Positions 44,844 through 55,148 of a stretch of DNA of 64,000 bases are shown piece by piece (the stretch's first letter is position 1; the number at the start of each line of letters is the position of its first letter). The position numbers and the translations under genes were made by a program. Below the pieces are notes generated by a model. That model did no database searches, was not told where the DNA came from, and saw only the letters and a program-made list of their open reading frames with translations. The DNA lies in contig FTLJ01000053.1 in assembly GCA_900155495.1 (NCBI GenBank), positions 1 to 64,000 on the forward strand, written 5' to 3'. This stretch comes from Porogramme epimiltina. Taxonomy: Eukaryota > Basidiomycota > Agaricomycetes > Polyporales > Polyporaceae.

Positions 44844-46775
44844 ATGATCAATACGATCTTTTCTGCGGACACGCAGCTACTCGTGTTGTTTACAGGTATA
44901 CTTCACGTAGAAGACTATCCTCCCGCTATCATACTTCGTCCATACCACCATGCGAAGTCCATGCCCCACACCCGGCTACTCCTCAAACTCGCCTCTGTTT
45001 GCCGAAGATGGCGGAAAATACTGCTTAACTCCCCCGTGTTCTGGGGAGTCATCGATCCCTGTACCAACGAACAAGTGCAGACTTTTTTGGAACGCTCTTC
45101 AGCTGCACCGTTATTCCTCCGCCTTGACGAAACCTTGGCGCTCAAGTCCAACATCCATTTACTCTCCCTACTACCCAGCTATGCTCCCCGCATCCGCCGT
45201 CTCGATCTTCAGATGCAACGTCAGAGTTTCGGTAAAGAGCCGAAGACCGAATTCCTTCCTCTCGATCTCCCGAACCTGCGTTGCCTTATCATCAGAAGCG
45301 AAGTTGGCAAGGCTCGTGGTGAGAATATTCGCCCTTCACGAGCCACGATCTTGAATGGCGAAACGTCTTCCCTCAAGGCCCTCTCCCTTCTTGGACACAT
45401 TCCCTTCCTTCCAGAGAACGACTTTCCCAACCTCACGCACATGGCTTTGGAGTTCAGTTCCAAGATTACTCCTTTGCTCGGGGATATTGTCTCCGTCCTC
45501 GCCCATACACCACGGCTAGAATCACTCCTGCTCGGACAGATCGACCGCACCTATACAGCTCGCCAAGCGTCACATTCCTCCGAGTCCCCCCTTACGCAGG
45601 TATTGACTCCCCTTCAATACCTCAAGACTCTTACGCTCGTAGACTGTGACGCCGAGGCTTCTGTCGACCTTTTGTCCAGCCTCACTCTCCCTGATACACT
45701 CTTTGCCCATTTTCCTCACCTCAAGTTCCTCTCTCCCGATATCGGGGGAGAAGAGATCAAGGAGATTGCTGAACGGTGCTTCCGTGCGTCTTCTACTGCC
45801 ACCAGCCTAGATGTCCTCGGATACGAGGAAGGCATGAACCTCGTGATGCACGGCTCAACCGCGGGCTTCTTCCTCGACATGGAGCCGTACATACCCCCAA
45901 CGTCCATCGGCACGGACTGGGAGCTACTCCTATCCGAGCTCCCCGGCGCCCTTTCCATGCACAACGTCACCAAGATGCGCTTCGCGGCCCCCGTCGAGCC
46001 CGTCGTTCTCCCCAAGCTTCTCGCACATCTTCCCCTCCTCGTCGATCTTCACGTCGGTTACACCTGGTGCTACACGCCGAGAACCGTCAAGGACCAAATG
46101 GGCGCACTGTGCGACGCCCTCGCGCCTCAGGATCCGGAAACCGCAGACGACTCTGCATCTGCCCAGATCGAACCCGTCTGCCCGCGCCTCGAGCGCCTCA
46201 GCTTTGCGCTCGAGATCAAGGCTCCTAGGCATCTCAAGGCGTGCGCAGCCCTCTTAGAGCGCGTGGCAGCCGTCCGCGCCGCAAAGGGGACTCCCCTCCG
46301 CCGCTTCTCAGTCCAGCCGGAGAGCGGGTTCATCATATCGCGGGCCAGCGGTCTGCGGTGCAGGGGGTCGAGACTGGCTGAAGGCGCTAGCACGGCGTTC
46401 GACGCGCTGAGGGCACACGTGGCAGGCGAATGCGTTGTTATTCCGCCAGGCGAAAAGTTTGTGGAGTTCAAGCTGGACGAGGAATGGATGAGGACGAAGG
46501 ACGACGTAGAGAGATATTGGTACATCGGGCTTAGGGTGCAGCTCGCGTACCGCTTGCCATACATTGTCGCATCGGACGATGATGAGGATGGTGATGAGGA
46601 TGCGTCGGATGATGATGAGGATGTATCGGACGATGATGAGGATGTATCGGACGATGATGAGGATGTATCGGACGATGATGAGGATGCATCTGACGCTGAT
46701 GAGGATGCATCTGACGCTGAGTCTGCTGAGGATTCGGGTGAGGAGGCGGAGGAGGCGAGTTCGGAAGAAGAATGA
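44844..46775 (+). CDS. F-box-like/LRR protein with repetitive acidic tail (F-box 7)
   Basis: A single frame of about 643 residues starts at ATG 44844 (MINTIFSADTQLLVLFTGIL). The region after residue 35 (LLLKLASVCRRWRKILLNSP) matches the F-box core of the divergent neighbour at 47018-49015, as do FLERSSAAPLFLRLDE and later LRR-like segments. The usual 'P.E(L/V)L' start of the F-box is weak, and unlike the neighbour no 5' exons could be joined, because a TAG closes the frame 18 nt upstream. The last ~65 residues are almost only Asp, Glu, Ser, Ala and Val, from a 21-bp minisatellite. SCF adaptor role is inferred. Confidence 0.78.
   Translation: MINTIFSADTQLLVLFTGILHVEDYPPAIILRPYHHAKSMPHTRLLLKLASVCRRWRKILLNSPVFWGVIDPCTNEQVQTFLERSSAAPLFLRLDETLALKSNIHLLSLLPSYAPRIRRLDLQMQRQSFGKEPKTEFLPLDLPNLRCLIIRSEVGKARGENIRPSRATILNGETSSLKALSLLGHIPFLPENDFPNLTHMALEFSSKITPLLGDIVSVLAHTPRLESLLLGQIDRTYTARQASHSSESPLTQVLTPLQYLKTLTLVDCDAEASVDLLSSLTLPDTLFAHFPHLKFLSPDIGGEEIKEIAERCFRASSTATSLDVLGYEEGMNLVMHGSTAGFFLDMEPYIPPTSIGTDWELLLSELPGALSMHNVTKMRFAAPVEPVVLPKLLAHLPLLVDLHVGYTWCYTPRTVKDQMGALCDALAPQDPETADDSASAQIEPVCPRLERLSFALEIKAPRHLKACAALLERVAAVRAAKGTPLRRFSVQPESGFIISRASGLRCRGSRLAEGASTAFDALRAHVAGECVVIPPGEKFVEFKLDEEWMRTKDDVERYWYIGLRVQLAYRLPYIVASDDDEDGDEDASDDDEDVSDDDEDVSDDDEDVSDDDEDASDADEDASDAESAEDSGEEAEEASSEEE
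46575..46725 (+). repeat. 21-bp coding minisatellite (SDDDEDV unit)
   Basis: The unit GTATCGGACGATGATGAGGA(T) is repeated perfectly about three times and imperfectly several more. It encodes tandem (V/A)SDDDED heptads at the C terminus of F-box 7. Confidence 0.9.
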
Positions 46776-47017
46776 GTAGTAGGGGATCTTGGGTCGCATA
46801 TAATAGGAAATTTGTAACAGTATCTGCTGTATTGTTCGTATAGGTCGGTGTACAGATGTAAACTTCCATGCCCTCAAACACGAGAGCGCTGTGGCATCAG
46901 CAGAAGTGTTGATAATACCGCGTTCCTGGCATAGTTTCTATTCCCGAATATGCCAATATTGTTCTAAAATGTGCACGCACACCGTCAATGACACCACTCG
47001 TATAACCACGGCCGGCT

Positions 47018-49015
47018 TCACTGGTAGAGACTTGGTTTCCGGAAGTACGGCCGCTCCTCTTCTCCCATTCTCCAGTACCTCTCTTGCCTGGGAATATCCC
47101 ACACTCCCCTCCGCATGAAGCCGCCAAACTCCTCCCCAGGCCCGACAACGGTGCACTCCGCCACGTACTTCGCGAGGAACCCGAATGCATCCTCCTGGGC
47201 TGAGGGTAGCTGTGAAAATGCACTCCGAGTACCCTCACTAGGCTGCACCATGACGCGCTCCAGAGGGTAGCCAGCGCGCTTTCGTGAGGCGAGCATGTCG
47301 CGAAGGGAGTTAGCAATCCCATTGGGTACGCTTGCGAGGTCGCATTCAGCGTTGATCTTGAGCGTTTCCAGCAGCGGACATAGCATGTTGCGCTGTCGGA
47401 ATTCAGAGCCGCTTGCTGTGTTCGACTGCCAGTCGTCCACGGCTGGTGCTGCGAGCGCTTCGCACAGTACACCAATGTGAACTGTGGCTTCGGCTTCGTC
47501 GTATGTCGTGAGTCCAACGTGGAGCTCAGTGAGCTGGCCCATGCTGTCGAGGAGTGTCGGGATGGCCTCGGGGTCGAGCTCCGCGACGGATACGTGTAGA
47601 GAGCGTACATCCGAGAGGGTCGGTAGAGACTGTGGCAGACCATGGAGGAAGCGGCTCCAGTCCACGGGGGTATGAAACGGGACACCGTATGGGTTTTGTG
47701 AAAGCCCGCCTACGAATATTCCGGACGATGGCCCGTCGATCGCGAGGTTGAGCGTCCTCTCGTAAGCGAGAACGTCTATGTGTGTGATTGGCACTTGGGA
47801 TGCGAGATTGCTGATGAGAGTTTCGACAACCTGTGGGGTAATTTCGGAAACTCTGGGATTGCTGAGATGGAGAAAGGTAGTGCAGGGGAGAGAAATGTAG
47901 GAAAGAAGGAGCGAAATGGCTGTGAAATCGCAGTTGCTAAGAGTGAATGATCGAAGGCTCTGTAGTGAAATCGGCTGGGTGGAAGTTTCTGGAGGCGTGA
48001 TTTCTGTGCTGAGTTCGTTGTCTAGGCCGCGGAAGAAGATGACTTCGAGACGAGTGCCGGACAACAAGTCAAGGATGTATTTACAGGGGACCTCCCGGAG
48101 ATAAGTTTGTTCGAAGTCGAGAACAAGGTGCGTGAGATTTGTGAAGTGGTTGCGAGGGAATACGCCGCAGACGCAGACCATTGCGAGGGCCTTCAAGGAG
48201 GGAACTGAGGTTTCGTTAAGTATAAGGACCTGTCTTGCCATAGGAGTGTTTACGCGGGACGATCGAGCCGAGGGGCGGTGGCGAATGATGAGCGACTCTA
48301 GATGCGGAGCCGAGAAGGAAAGGGACAGGGAGGGGTCGTCGTTATTGCGATAGAGGTAGAGGTCGAGGCGGTGAAGTCGATTCGCGTACGGTCGTAAGAA
48401 TGAAACAACATTTCCGTATTCTGGATCTCTCAAGGAAAGATCCTCTCGAACGCGCGCCACAAGGGGTGCCTCTTTCGACCGTACGAGGAAGCAGTGTACT
48501 TGATCTCGACTGTGGTGGTCCATTTGACTCCAGAGAAGAGCGGAGTCCAGAGCAGCCGCACGCCATTTGTGGCAAACGGAGGCGAGAGTAAGGAGGGCCT
48601 TGGTGTAACCCGTCTTTTCGTAGCCGGTTCTTCCTCTGGGCCGGGGGATGAGAGTCGGCGTCATAAAGTCTGCAGTATCTGATAGCAAGTGGTGGAAGAC
48701 CGAGAGAAGCACTTCCGAGGGAATGCGATTCGCGATCGGACGCTTGTTGACGCAGTCAAGGAGGTATGACCCCAGGTCATAGAGCTGAGCGGCAGCATTA
48801 CGAAGCTACCAGAGAGCCGGTGAGGAATGAAGTTGTAGTAGTGTATGGTGCAGGTCGTACCTGCTCAACGCTGAACAGTCGAGATATCAGAAGACTATGT
48901 AACAGCGATTGAGATATCAGACTTACTCGGCGGCTCTACATTCTCTTACGCGGAGGTTGCGGTCGTATTCAACGAGTTTGTCGATGAAACCGAAGAAATC
49001 TTCAACTTCTTTCAT
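47018..49015 (-). CDS. F-box domain protein with 10-nt microexon (F-box 8)
   Basis: Exons 49015-48927 (89 nt), 48870-48861 (10 nt) and 48805-47018 join in frame to 628 residues. The N terminus MKEVEDFFGFIDKLVEYDRN leads, across the microexon (VEQ), to LRNAAAQLYDLGSYLL and then the F-box NRIPSEVLLSVFHHLL with LASVCHKWRAAALDSALLW. Without the upstream exons the frame would have no ATG before the F-box, so the splicing is needed to give a complete protein. Leucine-rich repeats follow (LTHLVLDFE, LEVIFFRG), and the C terminus ends VWDIPRQERYWRMGEEERP. It is the divergently related neighbour of F-box 7. Confidence 0.8.
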
Positions 49016-49336
49016 GCTGCCTTTGGCGACGGGATGTCAAGAGTTGAGGGGTAGAAGGTATCTTAACAGTCGCTCTAGACTTCAGCTTTATACTTGATGG
49101 CGTCGGCCAATTGTGCTACGTGTCAGGGCTAGCGCTACTACGGCGCTAATCATATAGTGACCTGTGCAGCTGTGAGCCGCGGCGTTTCCGAGGCTGGTGC
49201 ATGATGCATGAACGTTAACGGCCAGCTCGGCGTGTAGGAAGACACTGGGGCTGGTCCTGAGACTTGGCCGGTTGTGATGGATGCTTCAGATCATGTGAAT
49301 GAGGTACCGAACACGGGTAGTTGAATTTTGGAGATT
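49016..49336. other. Short intergenic region
   Basis: This separates the 5' end of F-box 8 from the 3' end of ABC gene D. Nothing is recognised in it. Confidence 0.5.
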
Positions 49337-52111
49337 CTACGACACAAACGCCTGGGCTTGGATCATCCAAAGCCGTGCATACTCCCCCTCACGCTGCAGG
49401 AGCTCATCATGTTTACCAGACTCGACCACCCCCGAGTCGTCCATGTACCTGTTCCATATCACGTGAGAACCCCGAATATGCCTCAGGAGGAAAGGCATGC
49501 GAACGTACAAAATGAGATCGGCATGACGCGTCAGCTTCCCGAACCTATGGGATGAGAACACCATAGTCTTGTTGCCTCTCAATTCACGGAGGCGGTCGAA
49601 AAGCTCTGCGAAAGCGAGTCAGAGAACAGAAATCTTGGCATCACACGCCGAACACACCGTGCTCCGCGATGGGGTCGAGCGATGCGCTCGGCTCGTCGAA
49701 CAGCAGGAGCCCCACTCTAACATCTTCCCGTATGAGAGAGCGCATGAATGTTCTTGCTCTGTAAGCGATGTGTAGGGTTAGCTTATCAATCTATTCACGC
49801 GGGGATTGAGAGGGGCTCACACAGCAAGGCGTTGCATCTGGCCCCCGCTGAGCTGGGTCCTGCGCAGGTCTTTCATCCCTGCGGCCTTCCACACCGCGGT
49901 CTGGTCGAAGACCTTGCCGCTCCGCGTCTTTGAACCCGTGGATGGTCCTGAGCCAAAACCAGTGCTGGGGGATGTGATATGCGTATTGTACCCGTCTTCT
50001 AGCTTCTCGATAAACTTGTCTGCGCCCCCAAGTTGCGCGGCGAGACGCACGCGCTCGTCGTCGTGCGCGTTGGCTGGGTCTCCTAATGCGATATTGTCGC
50101 GAATCTGAGGGGTAGCATTCCAGCAGGGTGCATGAGAACAATCGGATGAGGAGGGACTCACAGAGAATGGGAAATGCGTGTAGTCTTGGAACAGGACGGA
50201 GATTGCACGACGCAGGTCACTGAGTTTCAAAGTGCGGACGTCATGACCACCTAGGGATATTTCGCCTTCGTCTGGATCGTATAGGCGCACTGCAAGCTTC
50301 AGGATGGTGCTCTTTCCGGCCCCGTTGGAGCCAACGATCACCTGGTGGTCGTGTGAGGGGGAGTAGTACGGTTTAGGAAGGAAACGTACGCAGAGTTGTC
50401 CCGGAAGTAGCTTAAACGACACATTTCGGAGAGCGTATTTGTCAGAGCGAGGGTACTTGAACGAGACGTTGCTGACACGTGTGATAAGTGCGCCGAAAAT
50501 TACATATTAACTCAATGAGGACATACCGAAACTCGAGGGAGATCCCCGCACTGATGTCCTCCGGGTCTGCAGGGAATGAGACCGAGCCATCGCGCACTAT
50601 GTTCTGGATCTCATTTTCCGTATACATAGAACGAAGGCCTTGGAGAACCTCCCCTAAACGTTGCGTGTTTCCGACAAGACCCCCAAGGTTTTGGGAAACG
50701 CTCGTCGCAGTCGACTGAACCAGATGAAACGAGGATACAAACTCCGAGAAGTGGCCTCGGTTCTGGGCTGCATAGATGGAAAATGCGATCTCCATAGCCA
50801 TGAGCCACTGCGGGTGGATACGAACAGCAAGTGAAAGAAGTACCTGAGGCAAATTAGCGAAAATGCTATTCGTCATCATGGATTTCCAAGATGTTTGGGC
50901 CTCGATAACCATTCGATGAACGTGGTGTATGCCAGCGTAGTTGTCACCGAGACGGTCTGATGCTTCCGTGTACTCTAATAGGAGTTTTGAGTACAACCTT
51001 TCCCATCCGATACGACAACACTTACCAGTGATTGCGAAAGTGGCTAGATCCCCCGCCACAATCTCTTGACGATGAGATCCTCCTTGCACAGCGCGTTTCC
51101 ACCCCTGAACCTTGAGGTAGTCTACGTTTCTGGTTGTCATCGCCCATGCTATAATGACGTTCTCGTCAACGCGATACTACTGATGTGATATGGGAGGAAC
51201 TGACCTGTTTGTGAAGACCTCCATCCGACCATCCGAAAAATAGAGACGACCTGCGATAGGAATGGGACCGCCGCCAAGAGCACCGCACTCTTTGCATGTC
51301 CCTTCACTACATTCCACAGGATGAAGGACTCTGCTCCAAGCCGCACCGATGTACTAACAATGTTCAGCGTGCTATATACTCCGCTCCACAGGGACGACAT
51401 CCCAAATACGTCCCCATGAGCGTGGTTTCTAATCTCTTGTTGAATCTCCGGTTGTTCAGACGTCGGAACGTCAAGGATGGCCATTGTACGGAATGAGCGC
51501 AGAGCTTGCGCCCGCAGCAGCCGTTTGTTGATGTTTTTGCTTGCGTTATCGCGGACCTTGCTCAGCACCTTCATGGAAAACGTGCAGGCAATACGGCCTG
51601 CACACATGAGAAAGACGCGCTGTGCGTCTACCTCTCCTGTCTCTATAGCTACCTCCATCTGTGGCGCGCGCAGGGAGCCAGTCAGTAAGGGCTTGAAAGA
51701 CACTCAGATGTTGACAACGTACTGTGCGAAGTAGCTGGCCTTCTAGCCTACGGCCGCAGCGAAGCACAATAGAGATGTTGTCAGCAAGGCCAAAAGATAC
51801 TATCAGAGACCTCACCAAACAGATATGGCGGGGATAATCGCGTCCGCGAACTCCGAAGCTGTGAATACTGCAACCTGGAGCTTGCATTCCGGAATAGCGA
51901 GTATATCTTGTACGGCGCGCAGAGCGTATGGAAGAATGGCAAGTGTCTCACGTGCAGCCCGGAAAGAGTCTCCTATTGCGAGTCTTCCCGCGTCCGGGTC
52001 CTTCTCTTCATAGTGGTCCCATATCCCTAGACGAGTGTGCTTGACGACCCGCTCGTTGTCGAGGGAGTCGATCTGATCTCCTTCAGGGCTCTTGGGTTCC
52101 GCCGTATTCAT
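49337..52111 (-). CDS. ABC transporter-like half protein, gene D
   Basis: The minus-strand gene starts at ATG 52111 (MNTAEPKSPEGDQIDSLDNE, then HTRLGIWDHYEE) and ends at the stop at 49337-49339. It has the same architecture as genes A-C: a 25-nt second exon (GLEGQLLRT region), a weakly hydrophobic N-terminal half, then Walker A GSNGAGKST, Q-loop [20 protein letters not shown], Walker [13 protein letters not shown] and SSHRF. The ~40-residue insertion before LSGGQ is present. The intron that follows 'LPQ' in A, B and C is absent: the frame runs LPQVLLSLAVRIHPQW without interruption. It lies about 32 kb from the tandem units on the opposite strand. No lesion was found in the parts checked. Confidence 0.85.
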
Positions 52112-52939
52112 GGTGTTTAGTTGGTGGTGAAGCCTGGGTGGGAGGACAGCGTTTATGTCAGTACGGGGCCGAGGGCGCTGAAGGTACTGCGAACAAAACG
52201 TGATGAAGATGGATGATAAGGACGACGCCCATACATTGTCATGAAAAGTACGCTCACCATACAGATTACACTAAGCCGCATCGGACTAGCATTGCAATGG
52301 TGACCAGATAGGGGTCTTAGAAAGACTAATGAGTGGTACCCAAGCTTCCGCTAGCAGCCTGATGATGTGCATACCGTGAGGACCTCATTCCAGCGTTGTT
52401 GACGCTTGGCGCCGTGTTGGATGACTCGGCATATAGGCGACCTTGCTGTGCTGGATGCTGATGAAGATCTTGATAGCTAGGATACAACACTAAGATACTC
52501 TATATTCGTATTCGCCGTTCCTTCGACGAGAAACATACTCGGATAATTCAACCCTGCGAATGGAAGCGACATGACCGACCAGTATCGCCCACGCTCACCA
52601 AATCTTCCATCTCATGCCAATGCTGACACAGCGCATTGCGCCATCACAGTGACGCTGCGGAAGAGGCCGCCGCGCACGACCGCAGCGCGGATGAGGTGGA
52701 CGCTCGAGTCATGCTTTCTTTGCACCTTCCTTTGCCAGTCGGATGATCCATGTTGGGAGTAAGCCTTGGAAGCAAATAGCGAGCTTAATGAGAAAGGCGA
52801 CAATAGGGTGTATGCATGGAAAAGCTGCCATGGGAGAAGCGGATATCCTCCCGAGTCCCGTCGACGTCGATGTTGAACTTGAACTTATGCGCGCCAGCTC
52901 GGAGGAGACCGGCGCTTATGGCATCCAAATTTCTCATGA
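52112..52939. other. Intergenic region upstream of ABC gene D
   Basis: No gene is recognised, and no similarity to the A/B/C promoter segments is evident. Confidence 0.5.
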
Positions 52940-53438
52940 ATGACGTCATTTGTCCTCTCTTCCGGCTTCCGGTCTTCACCCTGCCCGCTCAGCGCCGGGT
53001 ACGTACGCGTCGCCTTCTTCCCTTTCCTCCTCCCGCTCACTGTTTCCCCTTCTCTGCTCTGCTCTGCTTCCTTCTGCGTATACAGCACATGGCCGGGAGT
53101 ATGGGAAATCGGCACTGATCAGTGGTCGAAGGAATGCGACATCGTTAAGCGCGTCAACGACCAATCGCCCAACCAAGCCTCGTTCCACACCGGCTCCCGT
53201 TGCGCGATGCCTGCATCCTGCGCGCAGACGGGGTGCGTTTCTCCATCTCTGCCCTCTTCCCCCCACCCCCCCCTTTCCCTTTCCTGCGCCCTTCGGGTCT
53301 CTAGTGTCTGCTGCGTGTTGTACAATAGCCTCCCCGGCGGGCCCGGCGCTCCTCCACGCCTGCTCTCCCCCTGCCTCGCGCGCGCACGTGCTGATGCCTC
53401 TTCTGTCACGCAGTATCGAGGTCAGCGGGAACAACTGA
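52940..53438 (+). CDS. Possible small cysteine-containing protein, function unknown
   Basis: Three putative exons (52940-52998, 53086-53232, 53414-53438) join in frame to 76 residues, with the central part TWPGVWEIGTDQWSKECDIV and GSRCAMPASCAQTG, ending IEVSGNN. Introns have GTACGT/TACAG and GTGCGT/CGCAG borders and pyrimidine-rich 3' ends. The central exon looks like real coding sequence (Trp and Cys spacing, no low complexity), but I do not recognise a family. The start is uncertain: ATG 52940 overlaps a TGACGTCA palindrome, which could instead be a promoter element, so the true 5' exon may lie elsewhere. Confidence 0.4.
52941..52948. promoter_or_regulatory. CRE/ATF-type palindrome
   Basis: TGACGTCA is the perfect cAMP-response-element palindrome bound by ATF/CREB bZIP factors in fungi. 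Its function here is inferred from the motif alone. Confidence 0.3.
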
Positions 53439-55148
53439 GCCGGGGGGGGGGGGCAAAGGACAACACTGGTTGAGGGGGCGAGTCCACGCGCTCGTCGGGC
53501 TGAGGGCGGGCCTACGTTCAAGGCCGCCAGGAGCGATGGAGCGCACGCCCGCAGGTCCGAAGGTCTGGGTTTGATCGCGGAGCAGGGGATCGGTGCTAGA
53601 TGAAGTCAACAACGCCGCGTAGACCAGATGTACGAGTGAAGATGCGGCTCTGGGCTTCGAGCCTTGTGTAAGGGAAGCAAGATTAGCTTCGAAACGTGGC
53701 TGTATCGGCGCGGTGTGCGAATTGCACAACTGTGGTGGGCGTGTTCATGGAACATACGCAGAACGTATACAATGACGGTTGCGGCGTACGAAGCGTATGT
53801 CTTTGATGATGCCAACAATGCATGTGATTAAACGCTTCGAGCGCACTATACAGGGAGACGTGGCTGGAACGTGAAGACGTGGAGGGATTACAAGGCTTGG
53901 TGAACTCCCAATTGGGGCTGCTCAGCATATGCTTGTCGTCGCGGGCGTAAAGGGAGGGGCAAGGTCGCTCGAGGTTGTTCACTTGGTGTGTTAGCGCCCG
54001 CCCATCATGTGCGTCTGGTCGAAATGGACTTCTCGATGAGGCACAGGTGACCGGGCGCGACCACCGCCGACGTCATAATCGACTGCAAAAACACATAGGG
54101 CGAGGTTGGTCAATGCCTGCATCGCACGTTGGACAGACCGGCACCATTGAACACACGATCGAGGCCGGAGCTCGACGACGGCTTGGGCGGTCCGAGTGGC
54201 TATTGGCGAATCGAACCCTGTTAGTCACCTTATACCAGTGCCATCTGCTAGGAGTCTAGTGGCATCCACCTTAGATATCAACACCTCCTAGTCTTCTCCT
54301 GACTGCTGCTAGCTTGATATCGTTGATATAGAACAGCCATGCTGCGACCTCGGGCCTGCGCATATGCATATAGCAACCGTGAGGCACCCATACGACGGGC
54401 AATGGCAAACTCTGCGATTTAGCTCACATCTTCTCCAATGGCACTGGTAATTTCTCCTTCCGGTAAGTCCGCTCTATCTCGCCTCAGGTGACCCTCACAT
54501 CTCTCTGATACGCACGCTTCGCAGTCTTCCATGCGAGCAACTTCAGCTCGTCAAAATGTTGGAGCTCCCGCCTCAGTTGACTATAAGACCACATCTCCGA
54601 GGACGGCCAATGAGTTTGTTATGTGCGAAAAAGCAGGAAAACATTACAGGCTCTACGGCTCTACGCAGTCACTTCCGGGGGCCCGTTGATTTCCTGATCG
54701 ACCCCCTAAAGTCGCTAGGTTTCAAGATACATCCGTCACCGGCTGTGCTTCACGATTTACATCCACGTGGAAGCTGCATACAACTGCTAGACGTAGGATG
54801 GTTTTCTGCTGGCAACATGCTCCAACGTTCTTCAAAGTCTCTCTTACAGAGTGCGACCCTCGATGATATTCGAACAGGATCCCTTATGCCCAGTATAATC
54901 GACTGCATAGAAGTATAATGTATCTTCTTAGAATACTGGGGGACTATTCACAGAGTGTCTAAGAGCTGACACACATCTATCACGTTGCTGATTCATTGCA
55001 CTGACGAACTTCATTACCTCGACCGAGGCACCAATGGAGAATAGAATCTTTGACTGTATCGTATGATGGGCCGTCGAGAGGATATAAACGTGACCACTCC
55101 ATCGTGTATGACTGCAGGAAACTTGACATCGTGCTTACTCTACTCGTC
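53439..55148. other. Intergenic region
   Basis: A run of 12 G occurs at 53442-53453. A 120-codon frame at 54556-54918 (+) has an ATG but no domain, and an intron-like GT-AG pair (54463-54525) before it does not build a longer gene. No supported gene. Confidence 0.4.

Noticed and set aside
54556..54918. 120-codon plus-strand frame
   Set aside because: Has an ATG but no recognisable motif, and upstream splice candidates lead to a stop.
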